From: an uncultured Lewinella sp.
GTDB taxonomy: Bacteria; Bacteroidota; Bacteroidia; Chitinophagales; Saprospiraceae
DNA length: 64,000 bases
Reading direction: 5' to 3'
Assembly: GCA_913057725.1 (NCBI GenBank)
Contig: CAJXOS010000005.1
Coordinates: forward strand, 29,403-93,402
The position numbers were made by a program, and so were the translations under genes. The notes beneath the pieces were generated by a model. It saw only the letters and a list, made by a program, of their open reading frames with translations. It did not search any database and had not been told where the DNA came from. Of the stretch, positions 27,544-36,457 are shown piece by piece (positions within the stretch are counted from its first letter, which is position 1; every line of letters starts with the position of its first letter).

Positions 27544-30036
27544 ATGTCCTGTATACAAAGTACAGTGGACAATCAAATCGCGGTGCTTAATGAAGACTTC
27601 GGTGGCTACAATTCAGACATCTCCACCTATTGCACCCACGCTTCCAATTGTCCATCGGAATATGCACCCAATGCCTTAGCTGGTGGCACTTGTATTCAGT
27701 TTTGTCTCGCAACGCAAAACCACCCAGCTGGAAGTGGATTATCCAATGGAGAGTCAGCTTTCACCTTCGGGACATATACATTTGATTCAGGAGCTGCACC
27801 CTGGGCAGGCTATATGAACATCTTCGTAAGCGATGTACCGCCCACAGGTTACGGCCCCACCTTACTGGGATTAGCCCCATTATACGGCGGAGCAGATCCT
27901 GATGGTAATGGTTTTTTTGTTACTGCTAGAGCCTTTGGCGGCGGTGGCAGTTCCTGTACTTCAGGTATTGCGTTAAATAATAGCAGCTCCTACAACCTTG
28001 GCCGTACCGGCACCCACGAAGCGGGCCACTACTTTGGATTGCTTCACATATTCCAAGGCTGTAGTGATGGAGACGGCATTCCTGACACACCTGACCAGGA
28101 CACCGAGAATGGAGGCACTCCTTCCATCAACTATGGCACCTGTGTCTCAACGGCTAATAACACCTGTGGTACGCAAGATTTCTTCTTCAATTACATGGAC
28201 TACGTAAATGATGCGGCCATGTACATGTTCACTTCTGACCAGAGTGACCTCATGAACACCACTGCTACCAGTGGAGCCAACCACGGAACCAATCCATACA
28301 AAACAGCAGCCACCGTATGCGGTAGCTTACCAACCTATAACCCTACCTACCCAACGGGATGTCCAGTAGGTTCTCCACCGAACTCGGCATTTACTATAAG
28401 TGCGTCTAGCCCTTACGAGTTTTGTCCAACTATGAACGAAATTACGTTTACGGATGCATCGACAAACTTCCCCACTGGCTGGTCCTGGAGCTTCAGCGGT
28501 GCGGGGGTGACCCCCACCTCTTCCACCGATCAAAATCCAACGATAGAGGTAACTAGTACCGGAACATTAACGGTAACGCTTACCGCTTCCAATTCAGACG
28601 GAGCAGATCCTACACCTGCCACGATGAACTACTCCATTACTATCCTACCGGCTGCTGGCTGCGGAGACTGTGGTGAAAGCTTCTTTGACACAGGTGGATC
28701 TGGCAGCAACTACAGTAATAACGAAAATGAAACCTGGACCCTTTGTGCAGCAGACCCTGGGGATGTAGTGGTATTTTCCTTTTCCACAATTGATATTGGA
28801 ATTAACTCAGAGAGTTTCGCCGAAGACGCTTTGTTGGTAAAGTCCGGTAGCACACCTCCTACTGGCATAGGAGATGATGAATATCTTCTCACCAGATCAT
28901 TTATCTATGAACCCACTGGAGGAGGAAGTTACAGTTCTGATGGTAGCACCACTATTACCTCTACATCTGATTGTATGAGCTTCCGTTTTATATCGAATAG
29001 CTCGGGAACAGCTGCCGGATGGGCGGCTACCATTTCTTGTATCACTGCTCCTACTTGTAGTGACGGATTGCAAAACCAGGATGAAGTCTTCGTAGACTGT
29101 GGAGGATCCACCTGTAGTGCTTGTCCTACGCCAGAAGATGGCTTCACCTTCTACGATGTAGGAGGTGCAAGCAACGATGCAGGAGTTGACACTAAAACCT
29201 GGCAAATATGTGCCAGTAGTGGTAACAGTACCGTCCTAGATTTCACCTTTATCAACATGAGTCCATTTAACAACGGCGTGCTACAAGTCTGGGACAACTC
29301 TAACGGCACTGGTGATTGGGACTACTATATTAGTGGAACACAAATAACCGTGGACAATGGAATGGGAGGATTAACATCATACGGTAGCAACATGATCACC
29401 TCGACGGATGAGTGTTTCTACTTCCTCTATTTCAATAATGGTTCAGCTAGTGATGGCTGGGCAGCAACTGTAAGTTCCACAGCAACTGTTCCGCTCACGC
29501 TGAATGACTTTAAAGCTAGACCAAACGATGAGGCTATCCATCTGGATTGGCTCACAACCCTGGAAGTAGATGTAGATAAATTCATCATTCAACGCCGGGC
29601 CGGACTCTCCCCTGATTTCAAAGATCTAGCAGAGCAATCGGCCTGTGGCAACTGCCTGGATGAAAACCGCTACGGCTATGTGGATAAAGCCGTTCAATCT
29701 GGCGTCAACTACACCTACCGATTAAAGATGATGGATGTTGATGGCACCTATGAGTACAGCGATATGGTGACCGCGAAAATAGCTAGTGATGGTACTGAAT
29801 GGTCCGTTTACCCGAACCCTGGCAAGGACCGCTTCACACTGTGGTTGAGTGAGAACCACCGCGCAAACACCTTACTCATTACGGATCAGCTGGGCAGAGA
29901 GGTATTCCGAACTGCCATTGAAAATGACAATCAATATCTCGATCTGGATTTAACTAGCCTACAACAAGGTGTATATAAAGTCATATTGATTGAGGGTAAT
30001 CAATTGCAAACTAAATCGCTGGTGGTTCTTCCATAA
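27544..30036 (+). CDS. M43-family zinc metalloprotease with PKD domain and T9SS sorting tail (missing its signal peptide)
   Basis: 830 residues from the first ATG after the in-frame TGA. The zinc site is HEAGHYFGLLH (HExxHxxGxxH) with the Met-turn in FNYMDY, the metzincin/pappalysin pattern. Then a PKD-like domain (TFTDASTNFPTGWSWSF), two related Cys-containing beta domains (CGDCGESFFDTGGSGSNY and later EDGFTFYDVGGASNDAG), a Cys-rich linker (CSDGLQNQDEVFVDCGG) and a T9SS type A C-terminal domain (VYPNPGKDRFTLWLSE to the end). As encoded from 27544 it has no export signal, so it works only if the TGA is read through or is an error. Confidence 0.85.
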   Translation: MSCIQSTVDNQIAVLNEDFGGYNSDISTYCTHASNCPSEYAPNALAGGTCIQFCLATQNHPAGSGLSNGESAFTFGTYTFDSGAAPWAGYMNIFVSDVPPTGYGPTLLGLAPLYGGADPDGNGFFVTARAFGGGGSSCTSGIALNNSSSYNLGRTGTHEAGHYFGLLHIFQGCSDGDGIPDTPDQDTENGGTPSINYGTCVSTANNTCGTQDFFFNYMDYVNDAAMYMFTSDQSDLMNTTATSGANHGTNPYKTAATVCGSLPTYNPTYPTGCPVGSPPNSAFTISASSPYEFCPTMNEITFTDASTNFPTGWSWSFSGAGVTPTSSTDQNPTIEVTSTGTLTVTLTASNSDGADPTPATMNYSITILPAAGCGDCGESFFDTGGSGSNYSNNENETWTLCAADPGDVVVFSFSTIDIGINSESFAEDALLVKSGSTPPTGIGDDEYLLTRSFIYEPTGGGSYSSDGSTTITSTSDCMSFRFISNSSGTAAGWAATISCITAPTCSDGLQNQDEVFVDCGGSTCSACPTPEDGFTFYDVGGASNDAGVDTKTWQICASSGNSTVLDFTFINMSPFNNGVLQVWDNSNGTGDWDYYISGTQITVDNGMGGLTSYGSNMITSTDECFYFLYFNNGSASDGWAATVSSTATVPLTLNDFKARPNDEAIHLDWLTTLEVDVDKFIIQRRAGLSPDFKDLAEQSACGNCLDENRYGYVDKAVQSGVNYTYRLKMMDVDGTYEYSDMVTAKIASDGTEWSVYPNPGKDRFTLWLSENHRANTLLITDQLGREVFRTAIENDNQYLDLDLTSLQQGVYKVILIEGNQLQTKSLVVLP

Positions 30037-30062
30037 CCAGTGGCTCATCTGAGATAATCTTT

Positions 30063-30098
30063 TAAGACCGATACGGGTATTGTCCCGTATCGGTCTTA
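30063..30098. terminator. Hairpin terminator
   Basis: Perfect 15-bp inverted repeat TAAGACCGATACGGG (30063-30077) / CCCGTATCGGTCTTA (30084-30098), 6-nt loop. No long T-run follows, but position and stem strength fit a terminator for the metalloprotease gene. Confidence 0.7.
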
Positions 30099-30163
30099 CT
30101 GTTGGCACGATGTATTAGATTTGTGCTACAATTCTAAACAACACCTCCTACTATACCAACTTG

Positions 30164-30640
30164 ATGGAACAGGATACCAAAACAATTTCCTCGGAATTAA
30201 AATGGCTCGATACCGCCACGCAATTACTAGATAATCGCTTCCGTATTCCAGGCACTGACATCCGATTTGGCCTCGATTTCCTCATTGGCCTGATGCCGGG
30301 TATTGGAGATATCGCTTCGCTGAGTATTAGTGGCCTTTTGGTCACTGTAATGGCTCGTAAGGGAGCCAGTGGCATGGTAATCCTCAAGATGCTCTGGAAT
30401 ATCCTCATTGATGCTATAGTTGGTACCGTACCAATACTAGGAGACATCTTCGATCTTGCCTACCGAGCTAATCGCAGAAACTTGGAACTCTTACAGGAGC
30501 ACTACGTGGAGGGCGAACATGATGGCAGTGCCTGGCCGGTGGTAATCTTTATACTCCTTATCGTTCTTGGGCTGATTGTAGCGGCAACTTATGCGGTGTG
30601 GTGGGTATTAGCGGAAAGCTATTCTATTCTGGTGGGATAA
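30164..30640 (+). CDS. DUF4112 membrane protein
   Basis: 158 residues from the ATG at 30164. The core LDNRFRIPGTDIRFGLDFLIGLMPGIGD and VGTVPILGDIFDLAYRANRRN is the DUF4112 signature. Two hydrophobic hairpin-like segments lie in that core (SLSISGLLVTVMARKGA, VILKMLWNILIDAIVG) and a clear membrane helix at the C-terminus (WPVVIFILLIVLGLIVAATYAVW). The function of the family is unknown. A -7-like TAGATTTG at 30116-30123 lies 40 nt upstream. Confidence 0.9.
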   Translation: MEQDTKTISSELKWLDTATQLLDNRFRIPGTDIRFGLDFLIGLMPGIGDIASLSISGLLVTVMARKGASGMVILKMLWNILIDAIVGTVPILGDIFDLAYRANRRNLELLQEHYVEGEHDGSAWPVVIFILLIVLGLIVAATYAVWWVLAESYSILVG

Positions 30641-30685
30641 TCCAACGTCTTTTTCGAGGAAGCAGCATTACCCCTCATCCTGGCC

Positions 30686-30849
30686 ATCGCAAGAAAATAT
30701 GCCCTACCCTATCGCGAATCGCTTGCGATGAGCTCGGCGCGCGGAGCGGGCAAGGGCTAAGGATAGGAAGGCCGACGACAGGAGCGCCTGGATAGCCTGG
30801 CGCTACGCCCTTAGGCGGGAAGCGAAGTCCCCAAAATATTTCTTGCGAT
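30686..30849. repeat. GC-rich intergenic element with terminal inverted repeats
   Basis: A 164-bp element fills the 301-bp gap between two plus-strand genes. The ends ATCGCAAGAAAATAT (30686-30700) and ATATTTCTTGCGAT (30836-30849) are inverted with one extra A. The inside is far richer in G+C than its surroundings and holds nested hairpins (GCGCC-N10-GGCGC about 30783-30802; CGCC-ctta-GGCG about 30806-30817; ATCGC..GCGAT about 30711-30729). No credible coding potential. It could be a MITE/REP-like mobile repeat or a structured RNA. Confidence 0.6.
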
Positions 30850-30941
30850 ACCCATAAGGCTCCCTTTGAGCACTGGCCCGTGGTGGGTTTTCCGTACATT
30901 TAAGGTCATAAACTATTCTAAACCACCACAAAAAGTACAAT

Positions 30942-32963
30942 ATGAAAAAATACCTTTTGTTGTTCCCGCTTTCTATTCTATTAGCTTGCCAGCCAACTCC
31001 AGAGCAAGATGTAGTAGAAACGCCAGCAGAGGAAACTATACAAGCCGATGATTTTGTGTGGAGCCCTGAAAGTTTTGCGGATAAAAGTATTATTCGCTAT
31101 CAGGTACCAGGCTTTGATAAGCTTTCATTAGATCAGAAGAAACTGGTTTACTATCTGACTCAGGCGGGGCTATCAGGTCGAGATATCATCTATGACCAGA
31201 ACTATCGCCACAACTTGGAAATTCGTGGTGTTATCGACGCCATTATGGCCAAGTATGATGGTGTACGTGAAGGTGAGGACTGGGATGCCTTTACGTTATA
31301 CGCCAAGGAAGTTTGGTTTGCCAGCGGTATTCACCACCACTATTCAAACGACAAGTTTGTCCCTGGTTTCTCCCAAGAGTACCTAGAGAGTCTGATGGCT
31401 GGTGTAGGTGCAAGCCTAAGCCCAGAAGCAGTACAAGCTATTTTTGATCCAGCGATGGATGCCAAAAAGGTAGCTCAGGAAGGCGATGACCTTGTTATGG
31501 CTTCCGCCGTAAATTTTTATGCCCCTGACATTACTCAAGCAGAAGTAGAAGCCTTCTATGACAAAATGAAAGAAGGTGCAGGTGATGAGCCTATCAGCTT
31601 TGGACTCAATAGCCGCGTAGCCCGCAACGAAAATGGCGAGCTATACGAGCAAGTATACAAAGCCGACGGACTCTACGGAGCAGCTATTCAAGAGATCATT
31701 GGTTGGTTAGAAAAAGCCGTTACAGTAGCCGAAAATGAGCCACAAGCAAAAGCTCTCGGTCTCTTGATTGATTATTACAAGACTGGCGACCTCGAGACTT
31801 GGGATGCGTACAATATTGCATGGGTGGAAGCCACCGAAGGCGACATTGATTATATCAATTCCTTCATTGAGGTATACCTAGACCCGATGGGCCTAAAAGG
31901 AAGCTATGAGACTATCGTTGAGATCGATGATTTCGATGCTTCTGCTCGTATGGCTGTGGTTGCAGAAAATGCACAGTGGTTTGAGGACAACAGCCCAGTA
32001 CAACCAGAACACCGTAAACCAACTGTAACGGGTATCAGCTACAAAGTAGTAACCGTGGCTGGTGAAGCTGGGGATGCTAGCCCGTCCACACCAATTGGGG
32101 TGAACTTGCCTAATGCCAACTGGATTCGCGCTAAGCACGGATCTAAGTCGGTGAGTCTTGGTAATATCAGTAATGGCTATGCACAAGCGAACGGCCCAGG
32201 GCTGACAGAGGAGTTTTCTCACGATGAGGATGAAAAAGCACGTGCAGCAGAACATGGCCAGCTTGCTGGCAAGATGATGACGGCTCTGCATGAGGTACTT
32301 GGCCATGCTTCTGGTCGACTAGAAGATGGTGTAGCGCCTGATGCCCTGAAGAATTACGCATCACCATTGGAGGAGGCACGCGCAGACCTCTTCGCGCTGT
32401 ATTACATCACGGATTCTAAATTATTGGATCTAGGGCTACTCACTACGGACGAAGTTGGTAAGGCAGCTTATGACAACTACCTACGCAATGGCCTAATGCT
32501 ACAGCTACGCCGGATCATTCCTGGCGAGAATATCCAGCAAGCACACATGCGTAACCGCCAAATGGTAGCTAGTTGGGTGACGGAAAGAGCACTCGCAAAC
32601 GGAGCCGTAGAAATGCCTGTAATTGATGGTAAGACTTATATCGAAATCAAGGACTATGATGCCCTACGCACCCTCTTTGGCGAACTCTTGAAGGAAGTAC
32701 AACGCGTCAAGAGTCAGGGAGACTATGAAGGCGGCAAAGCCCTCATCGAAGGTTACGGTGTGCAGGTAAACCGTGCCATCCATGACGAAGTATTGGCACG
32801 TAGTGAGAAGTTGAACATTCCGCCTTACGGTGGCTTCATCAACCCACGCCTGGTTGCGGAAACGGACGATGATGGCAACATCACTGATGTTCGGGTAGAA
32901 TACCCAGATGACTTCACTAAGCAGATGCTCGAATACGCTGAAAACTTCAGCTTCTTGAAGTAA
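30942..32963 (+). CDS. Dipeptidyl peptidase III-like zinc peptidase (family M49), lipoprotein
   Basis: 673 residues. The N-terminus has a lipobox (ILLAC, lipidated Cys16) followed by an acidic linker. The family zinc motif is HEVLGH (the M49 HExxxH) with the second metal segment EEARADLFALYY ~50 residues later. M49 enzymes remove dipeptides from the N-terminus of short peptides; eukaryotic members are cytosolic, so a lipid-anchored bacterial version points to peptide use outside the inner membrane. Monocistronic; the DUF4112 gene and the GC-rich element lie upstream, a hairpin terminator downstream. Confidence 0.92.
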   Translation: MKKYLLLFPLSILLACQPTPEQDVVETPAEETIQADDFVWSPESFADKSIIRYQVPGFDKLSLDQKKLVYYLTQAGLSGRDIIYDQNYRHNLEIRGVIDAIMAKYDGVREGEDWDAFTLYAKEVWFASGIHHHYSNDKFVPGFSQEYLESLMAGVGASLSPEAVQAIFDPAMDAKKVAQEGDDLVMASAVNFYAPDITQAEVEAFYDKMKEGAGDEPISFGLNSRVARNENGELYEQVYKADGLYGAAIQEIIGWLEKAVTVAENEPQAKALGLLIDYYKTGDLETWDAYNIAWVEATEGDIDYINSFIEVYLDPMGLKGSYETIVEIDDFDASARMAVVAENAQWFEDNSPVQPEHRKPTVTGISYKVVTVAGEAGDASPSTPIGVNLPNANWIRAKHGSKSVSLGNISNGYAQANGPGLTEEFSHDEDEKARAAEHGQLAGKMMTALHEVLGHASGRLEDGVAPDALKNYASPLEEARADLFALYYITDSKLLDLGLLTTDEVGKAAYDNYLRNGLMLQLRRIIPGENIQQAHMRNRQMVASWVTERALANGAVEMPVIDGKTYIEIKDYDALRTLFGELLKEVQRVKSQGDYEGGKALIEGYGVQVNRAIHDEVLARSEKLNIPPYGGFINPRLVAETDDDGNITDVRVEYPDDFTKQMLEYAENFSFLK

Positions 32964-33007
32964 GAAGCTATTTGAATTCACATAGCTTTTCAGCATCTCT
33001 TCTTTAA

Positions 33008-33053
33008 TAGACGCGGGCAATGCCGTAGGGCGTGTCCGCGTCTACCTGTTTTT
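33008..33053 (+). terminator. Rho-independent terminator
   Basis: TAGACGCGG (33008-33016) / CCGCGTCTA (33036-33044), then CCTG and a T6 run. Follows the M49 gene; the next gene is convergent. Confidence 0.65.
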
Positions 33054-33140
33054 TATCCCTTCTTATTCTTGATGCTTTAGGCAAATAGTACGTACGCCTC
33101 TGCGTTTTTCCGTCTACAACGAATAGCGAACTGACTAGTA

Positions 33141-35078
33141 CTAACTGGCAAGCGTTGTGATCGTCTTGTTCCCTTCAACTCGTTTGACGGAAGTCAGGCT
33201 CCGATCATCGTCTTGATGACTTGGAATCGTGAAGAAAAAGCGGCTCCCCCTGCCCGGCTCACTCTCTACCCAGATGCGCCCCCGGTGGGTTTCAATGATC
33301 CGCTTGCAGATGGCTAAGCCCATTCCAGTACCTTCATTATCACGCTGCCCTAAGCGACGGAAAATATCAAAGATTTGCTCGAGGTAGGGTTCAGCAATAC
33401 CCACTCCATTGTCAGAGAGCCAGAATAGGTGTTCATTATTGACTCTGCTGTAGCCGATCTCTAAGTGGCAAAGCTCAGCGGTATTGAACTTGAGGCTGTT
33501 GTCAATGAGCTGATCCAATAAAATGCGGATCAATTCCGGATAAGCTTGTACCATTGGCAAGGCCGTGCCTACAAACCGGAAGGCGCCGTATTCTTTTTTC
33601 TTATCCGCTACGACCTCGCCAACAATCTCGTGGATAGCAGTAGGCTCCAGAGCATCCTGTTCATAGCGAGGTATATTGCTAAAGGTCAGCAGGTCATCCA
33701 GAAGGTTATTCATCTGGCGCGCACTCTTAAGAATGTACTCCAGATAATCCATGCCATCGTCATCTAACTGTACAGCGTAGCGCCGTTCTATCAGATTGGC
33801 AAAAGCCCCAATATTCCGGACGGGTTCCTTGAGGTCATGTGAAGCAATCTTAGCAAACTCTTGCAGATCTCCATAACGTGCATCCAACTCCTGATTTTGC
33901 TGGGCTAGGGTCTTCGCCAGATTGGTCTGCTGACGATACGCACGACGATAGAGCAAGATGCCTACACTCAAGAAAAATACTACGGTACCTAGTAACCCAA
34001 TAATTAAGCGCGTATTCTTTCGGCTCAATTCAGCAGTAGTACGACGCTCTGTTGCTAATCGATCCTGTGAAAGTCGTTCTGCTGCGTATTGATCTCGGAT
34101 CGCGGTTACCGCTTTATTTTCCTGGTCTTGGATATGAGACTCTGTAAGTTGTCGATATTGGGTTTGATAGAAGTAGGCCTTACTCACATCACCTGCTGCT
34201 GCTGACAACTGCGCCAATAAAACGGCCGCTTGTGCCTGTAGATCAACAGCTCCTACTTCATTGGCTAGATCTAAACTCCGCTGCACTTCGGCCGTATGGC
34301 GATCAATTTCCAGCTGCTCATTCAACATGGCCATCCGAACCGCTTCCTGTATCGCGGTAGCCAAGAACCGTCGGTTATCCGAACGTTCAGCATAGGCAAC
34401 AGCTTGCTGCCAGGCAATTTGGGCGTCCGTCTTTTGCCCCCGGTGTAGTTCCAAATTAGCGAGTCGTCCACTCGTATGCGCTAATGCGCTAAAGATGGAA
34501 TCTTGCATGGCCAATTGCCGAGCCCTTACGTAATAAGATTCTGCGGTGTATAACTCTTCCTTTTGCAGGGCCACATCGCCCAGATTGCTATAAGAGTAGA
34601 TCAGTCCAGCTACATCACCCAGTTGCTGGCGAATAACTAGACCGCGCTGATAATAAGCTTGCGCTGTATCAAACTCTTCTAACTGAAAATAGACGTTTCC
34701 GATATTATTGAATGACCGACCTAAACCTAAGGAGTCATTGATACTTTCCCGCACCTGTAGGGCGTCCAGATAGTAGGTGAGAGCTTGTGCCATATCCCCT
34801 TCTGTCCACTCGAGTAGCCCTAGGATATGGAGCGCATCTGCCCGTCCTCTATCGTACTCGATCTCTTCCGATAGGTCAATCGAAGCATGTGAGAGCTGCC
34901 GCGCACTATCAGGCTCCGTATTCTTTATTTTCCAAGCTCTATAAGTAAGAGAATCCACAAATTCTACATCCTGAATAGTGGAAGACTGTGCCGATACCAA
35001 GGAAGGTGCTCCAAGGAGCGTTCCGAGGAGAATAATGAGAAAGAGCTTACCGCTATTGCACCAATGGTCGCAATTCAT
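33141..35078 (-). CDS. TPR-domain membrane sensor histidine kinase
   Basis: 645 residues from the ATG at 35078 (MNCDHWCNSGKLF); nine earlier codons in frame are less likely. Signal sequence, then a periplasmic array of TPR repeats (ADALHILGLLEWTEGDMAQALTYY, RSFNNIGNVYFQLEEFDTAQ, SYSNLGDVALQKEELYTA), a coiled coil, one membrane helix (LIIGLLGTVVFFLSVGILLY), HisKA with SHDLKEP (His about 414) and HATPase_c with N box (LLDQLIDNSLKF), SDNGVGIAE and GTGMGLAICKRI. It senses an external signal and phosphorylates an unlinked regulator; no response regulator is adjacent. Confidence 0.92.
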   Translation of the reverse strand: MNCDHWCNSGKLFLIILLGTLLGAPSLVSAQSSTIQDVEFVDSLTYRAWKIKNTEPDSARQLSHASIDLSEEIEYDRGRADALHILGLLEWTEGDMAQALTYYLDALQVRESINDSLGLGRSFNNIGNVYFQLEEFDTAQAYYQRGLVIRQQLGDVAGLIYSYSNLGDVALQKEELYTAESYYVRARQLAMQDSIFSALAHTSGRLANLELHRGQKTDAQIAWQQAVAYAERSDNRRFLATAIQEAVRMAMLNEQLEIDRHTAEVQRSLDLANEVGAVDLQAQAAVLLAQLSAAAGDVSKAYFYQTQYRQLTESHIQDQENKAVTAIRDQYAAERLSQDRLATERRTTAELSRKNTRLIIGLLGTVVFFLSVGILLYRRAYRQQTNLAKTLAQQNQELDARYGDLQEFAKIASHDLKEPVRNIGAFANLIERRYAVQLDDDGMDYLEYILKSARQMNNLLDDLLTFSNIPRYEQDALEPTAIHEIVGEVVADKKKEYGAFRFVGTALPMVQAYPELIRILLDQLIDNSLKFNTAELCHLEIGYSRVNNEHLFWLSDNGVGIAEPYLEQIFDIFRRLGQRDNEGTGMGLAICKRIIETHRGRIWVESEPGRGSRFFFTIPSHQDDDRSLTSVKRVEGNKTITTLAS

Positions 35079-35241
35079 AATACGATATAGACTGCGGTAC
35101 AACAAAGTACAGTTTTAGGACGGCCGTAACCGCCATCATGGGGACGAATAATTAAACATAAGAAAGGTAGTATAAATCGCTTGGCTTCCCAAAGGAGCTG
35201 CCTAAAAAATGTGACGGGGTAAATACACTCTTCTATTATCA

Positions 35242-35283
35242 AAAAAGCGGAGGGAGCGATGGGTGGACACCATCAACTCCCTT
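35242..35283 (-). terminator. Terminator of the SPFH gene (minus strand)
   Basis: AGGGAG (35252-35257) pairs with CTCCCT (35278-35283) and GATGG (35259-35263) with CCATC (35271-35275); on the minus strand the stem is followed by a T6 run (35242-35247). The rest of the 262 bp between 35079 and 35340 shows no gene. Confidence 0.65.
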
Positions 35284-35340
35284 TCTTCCAGGCTATTAGC
35301 CAGCCGAGAATGGTCCGCCGCTATTTATGAAAACAACAAC

Positions 35341-36288
35341 TTAATTATCATTTTTACCGGGTAGGCGAGAATCAAATAAGCCACCAAATACATTGGCGTC
35401 CGTTCCTGTGGGCAAAACGGCAATCTCTACATTTCCAGCCAGCTCTTTATTCACTAAGAAGGATGCGTAGGTAGGATTCTCCTGACACAAGCGTGCAAGC
35501 TCCAATTGTTGCTGTAGTGCCACCTTGTCCAATTCGCGCTGTTTTTCCACCGCAATCATCTCGATTTCCCGTTGTTTTTCAACCTCCACTGCCTTGAGTT
35601 GACGCAACCGATCTGCTTCGGCCGAAGCCTGAGTACGTGCCACCGCCGCTGCAGTCTCTGCTCGGGCCAATTCACTTTTGCGTCGATTACTTTCTGTACG
35701 TGCCTGGATCGCTTGTAAGCGGCCTTCAGCTTCGGCTTGCGCAATGGCAACTAGTCCGTCCGCCTGGGCTTTCTTCTCCTGGGCTGCAGCTCTTGCCACA
35801 TCCAACTCATTTTGTTTATTAATCTGTTCTTCACGAAGGTCTTGCAGGCCAATGTCTTCGAGGGCCGTAGTAAAGGCCGCAGGGAACTGTACATTACGTA
35901 CAATGACATCCTTGACGATTAGGTCGGGAGCGGGTAGTTCGAGAAGTAAGCTTTCTTTGATATCAGCAATGAAGTTCTCTCGCTGAGTACTGAATACGGA
36001 ATCGACCTCTGGATAAGTATTGGCTACTCGCCTAGCGATTTCCACCCCACGGGCACGGAGTAGATCACTGAGCATGGTATCTGGCCGGGCAGGACCGGCG
36101 TCGGTATCTTCTGCCTGCCAGTAAATGGCCAACTGCAAACTGAGTGGTACGCCATCTCCAAGACGTACGTCACTGAAGTTGGCTCCCATAAGCTGCTCAG
36201 GGTGATTAAGGGTAGTTTCCCGCTGGCAGCTAGCAAAGAACAAAATGATGCAAATCAATAGGCACAATAAGAACAGTAAGCGGCGCAT
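35341..36288 (-). CDS. SPFH/prohibitin-like protein with a lipobox
   Basis: 315 residues from the ATG at 36288 (MRRLLFLLCLL). A strongly hydrophobic N-terminus ends in FFASC (Cys21), a lipobox, so the protein is probably lipid-anchored. The SPFH/Band 7 region covers ~30-170 (VRLGDGVPLSLQLAIYWQ, DLLRARGVEIARRVANTYP, PDLIVKDVIVRNVQFP). A long Ala/Glu/Lys coiled coil follows (~165-270, AAAQEKKAQADGLVAIAQAE), as in prohibitin/flotillin oligomers. The Gly/Asn-rich end lacks a membrane segment. A -7-like TAGTTTTG lies on the minus strand at 36321-36328. Probably monocistronic, downstream of the permease array. Confidence 0.85.
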   Translation of the reverse strand: MRRLLFLLCLLICIILFFASCQRETTLNHPEQLMGANFSDVRLGDGVPLSLQLAIYWQAEDTDAGPARPDTMLSDLLRARGVEIARRVANTYPEVDSVFSTQRENFIADIKESLLLELPAPDLIVKDVIVRNVQFPAAFTTALEDIGLQDLREEQINKQNELDVARAAAQEKKAQADGLVAIAQAEAEGRLQAIQARTESNRRKSELARAETAAAVARTQASAEADRLRQLKAVEVEKQREIEMIAVEKQRELDKVALQQQLELARLCQENPTYASFLVNKELAGNVEIAVLPTGTDANVFGGLFDSRLPGKNDN

Positions 36289-36457
36289 AATTCTGTGGTT
36301 TAGTGTGTGAAGGAATACTTCAAAACTACTATCTAAACTTGCAGATTTATGCACCGCTTTTGCCACTGTAGGCCGGGCTTGCGTAAGTGTAGCGTATGGC
36401 TAAGAATTCGTCGAGCGCCATACTCGAAACACCTCACAAATAGGCACTTAGCGTATT

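Noticed and set aside
30101..30123. TTGGCACGA resembling a sigma-54 -24 box upstream of the DUF4112 gene
   Set aside because: No TTGC-like -12 element at the required distance (ATTA instead); a TAnnTTTG box there is a simpler promoter.
30675..30899. Minus-strand 74-codon open frame across the GC-rich element
   Set aside because: Its sequence follows the repeat's composition (Pro/Gly/Ser/Arg-rich), ends do not match a gene, and it spans the inverted ends of the element.
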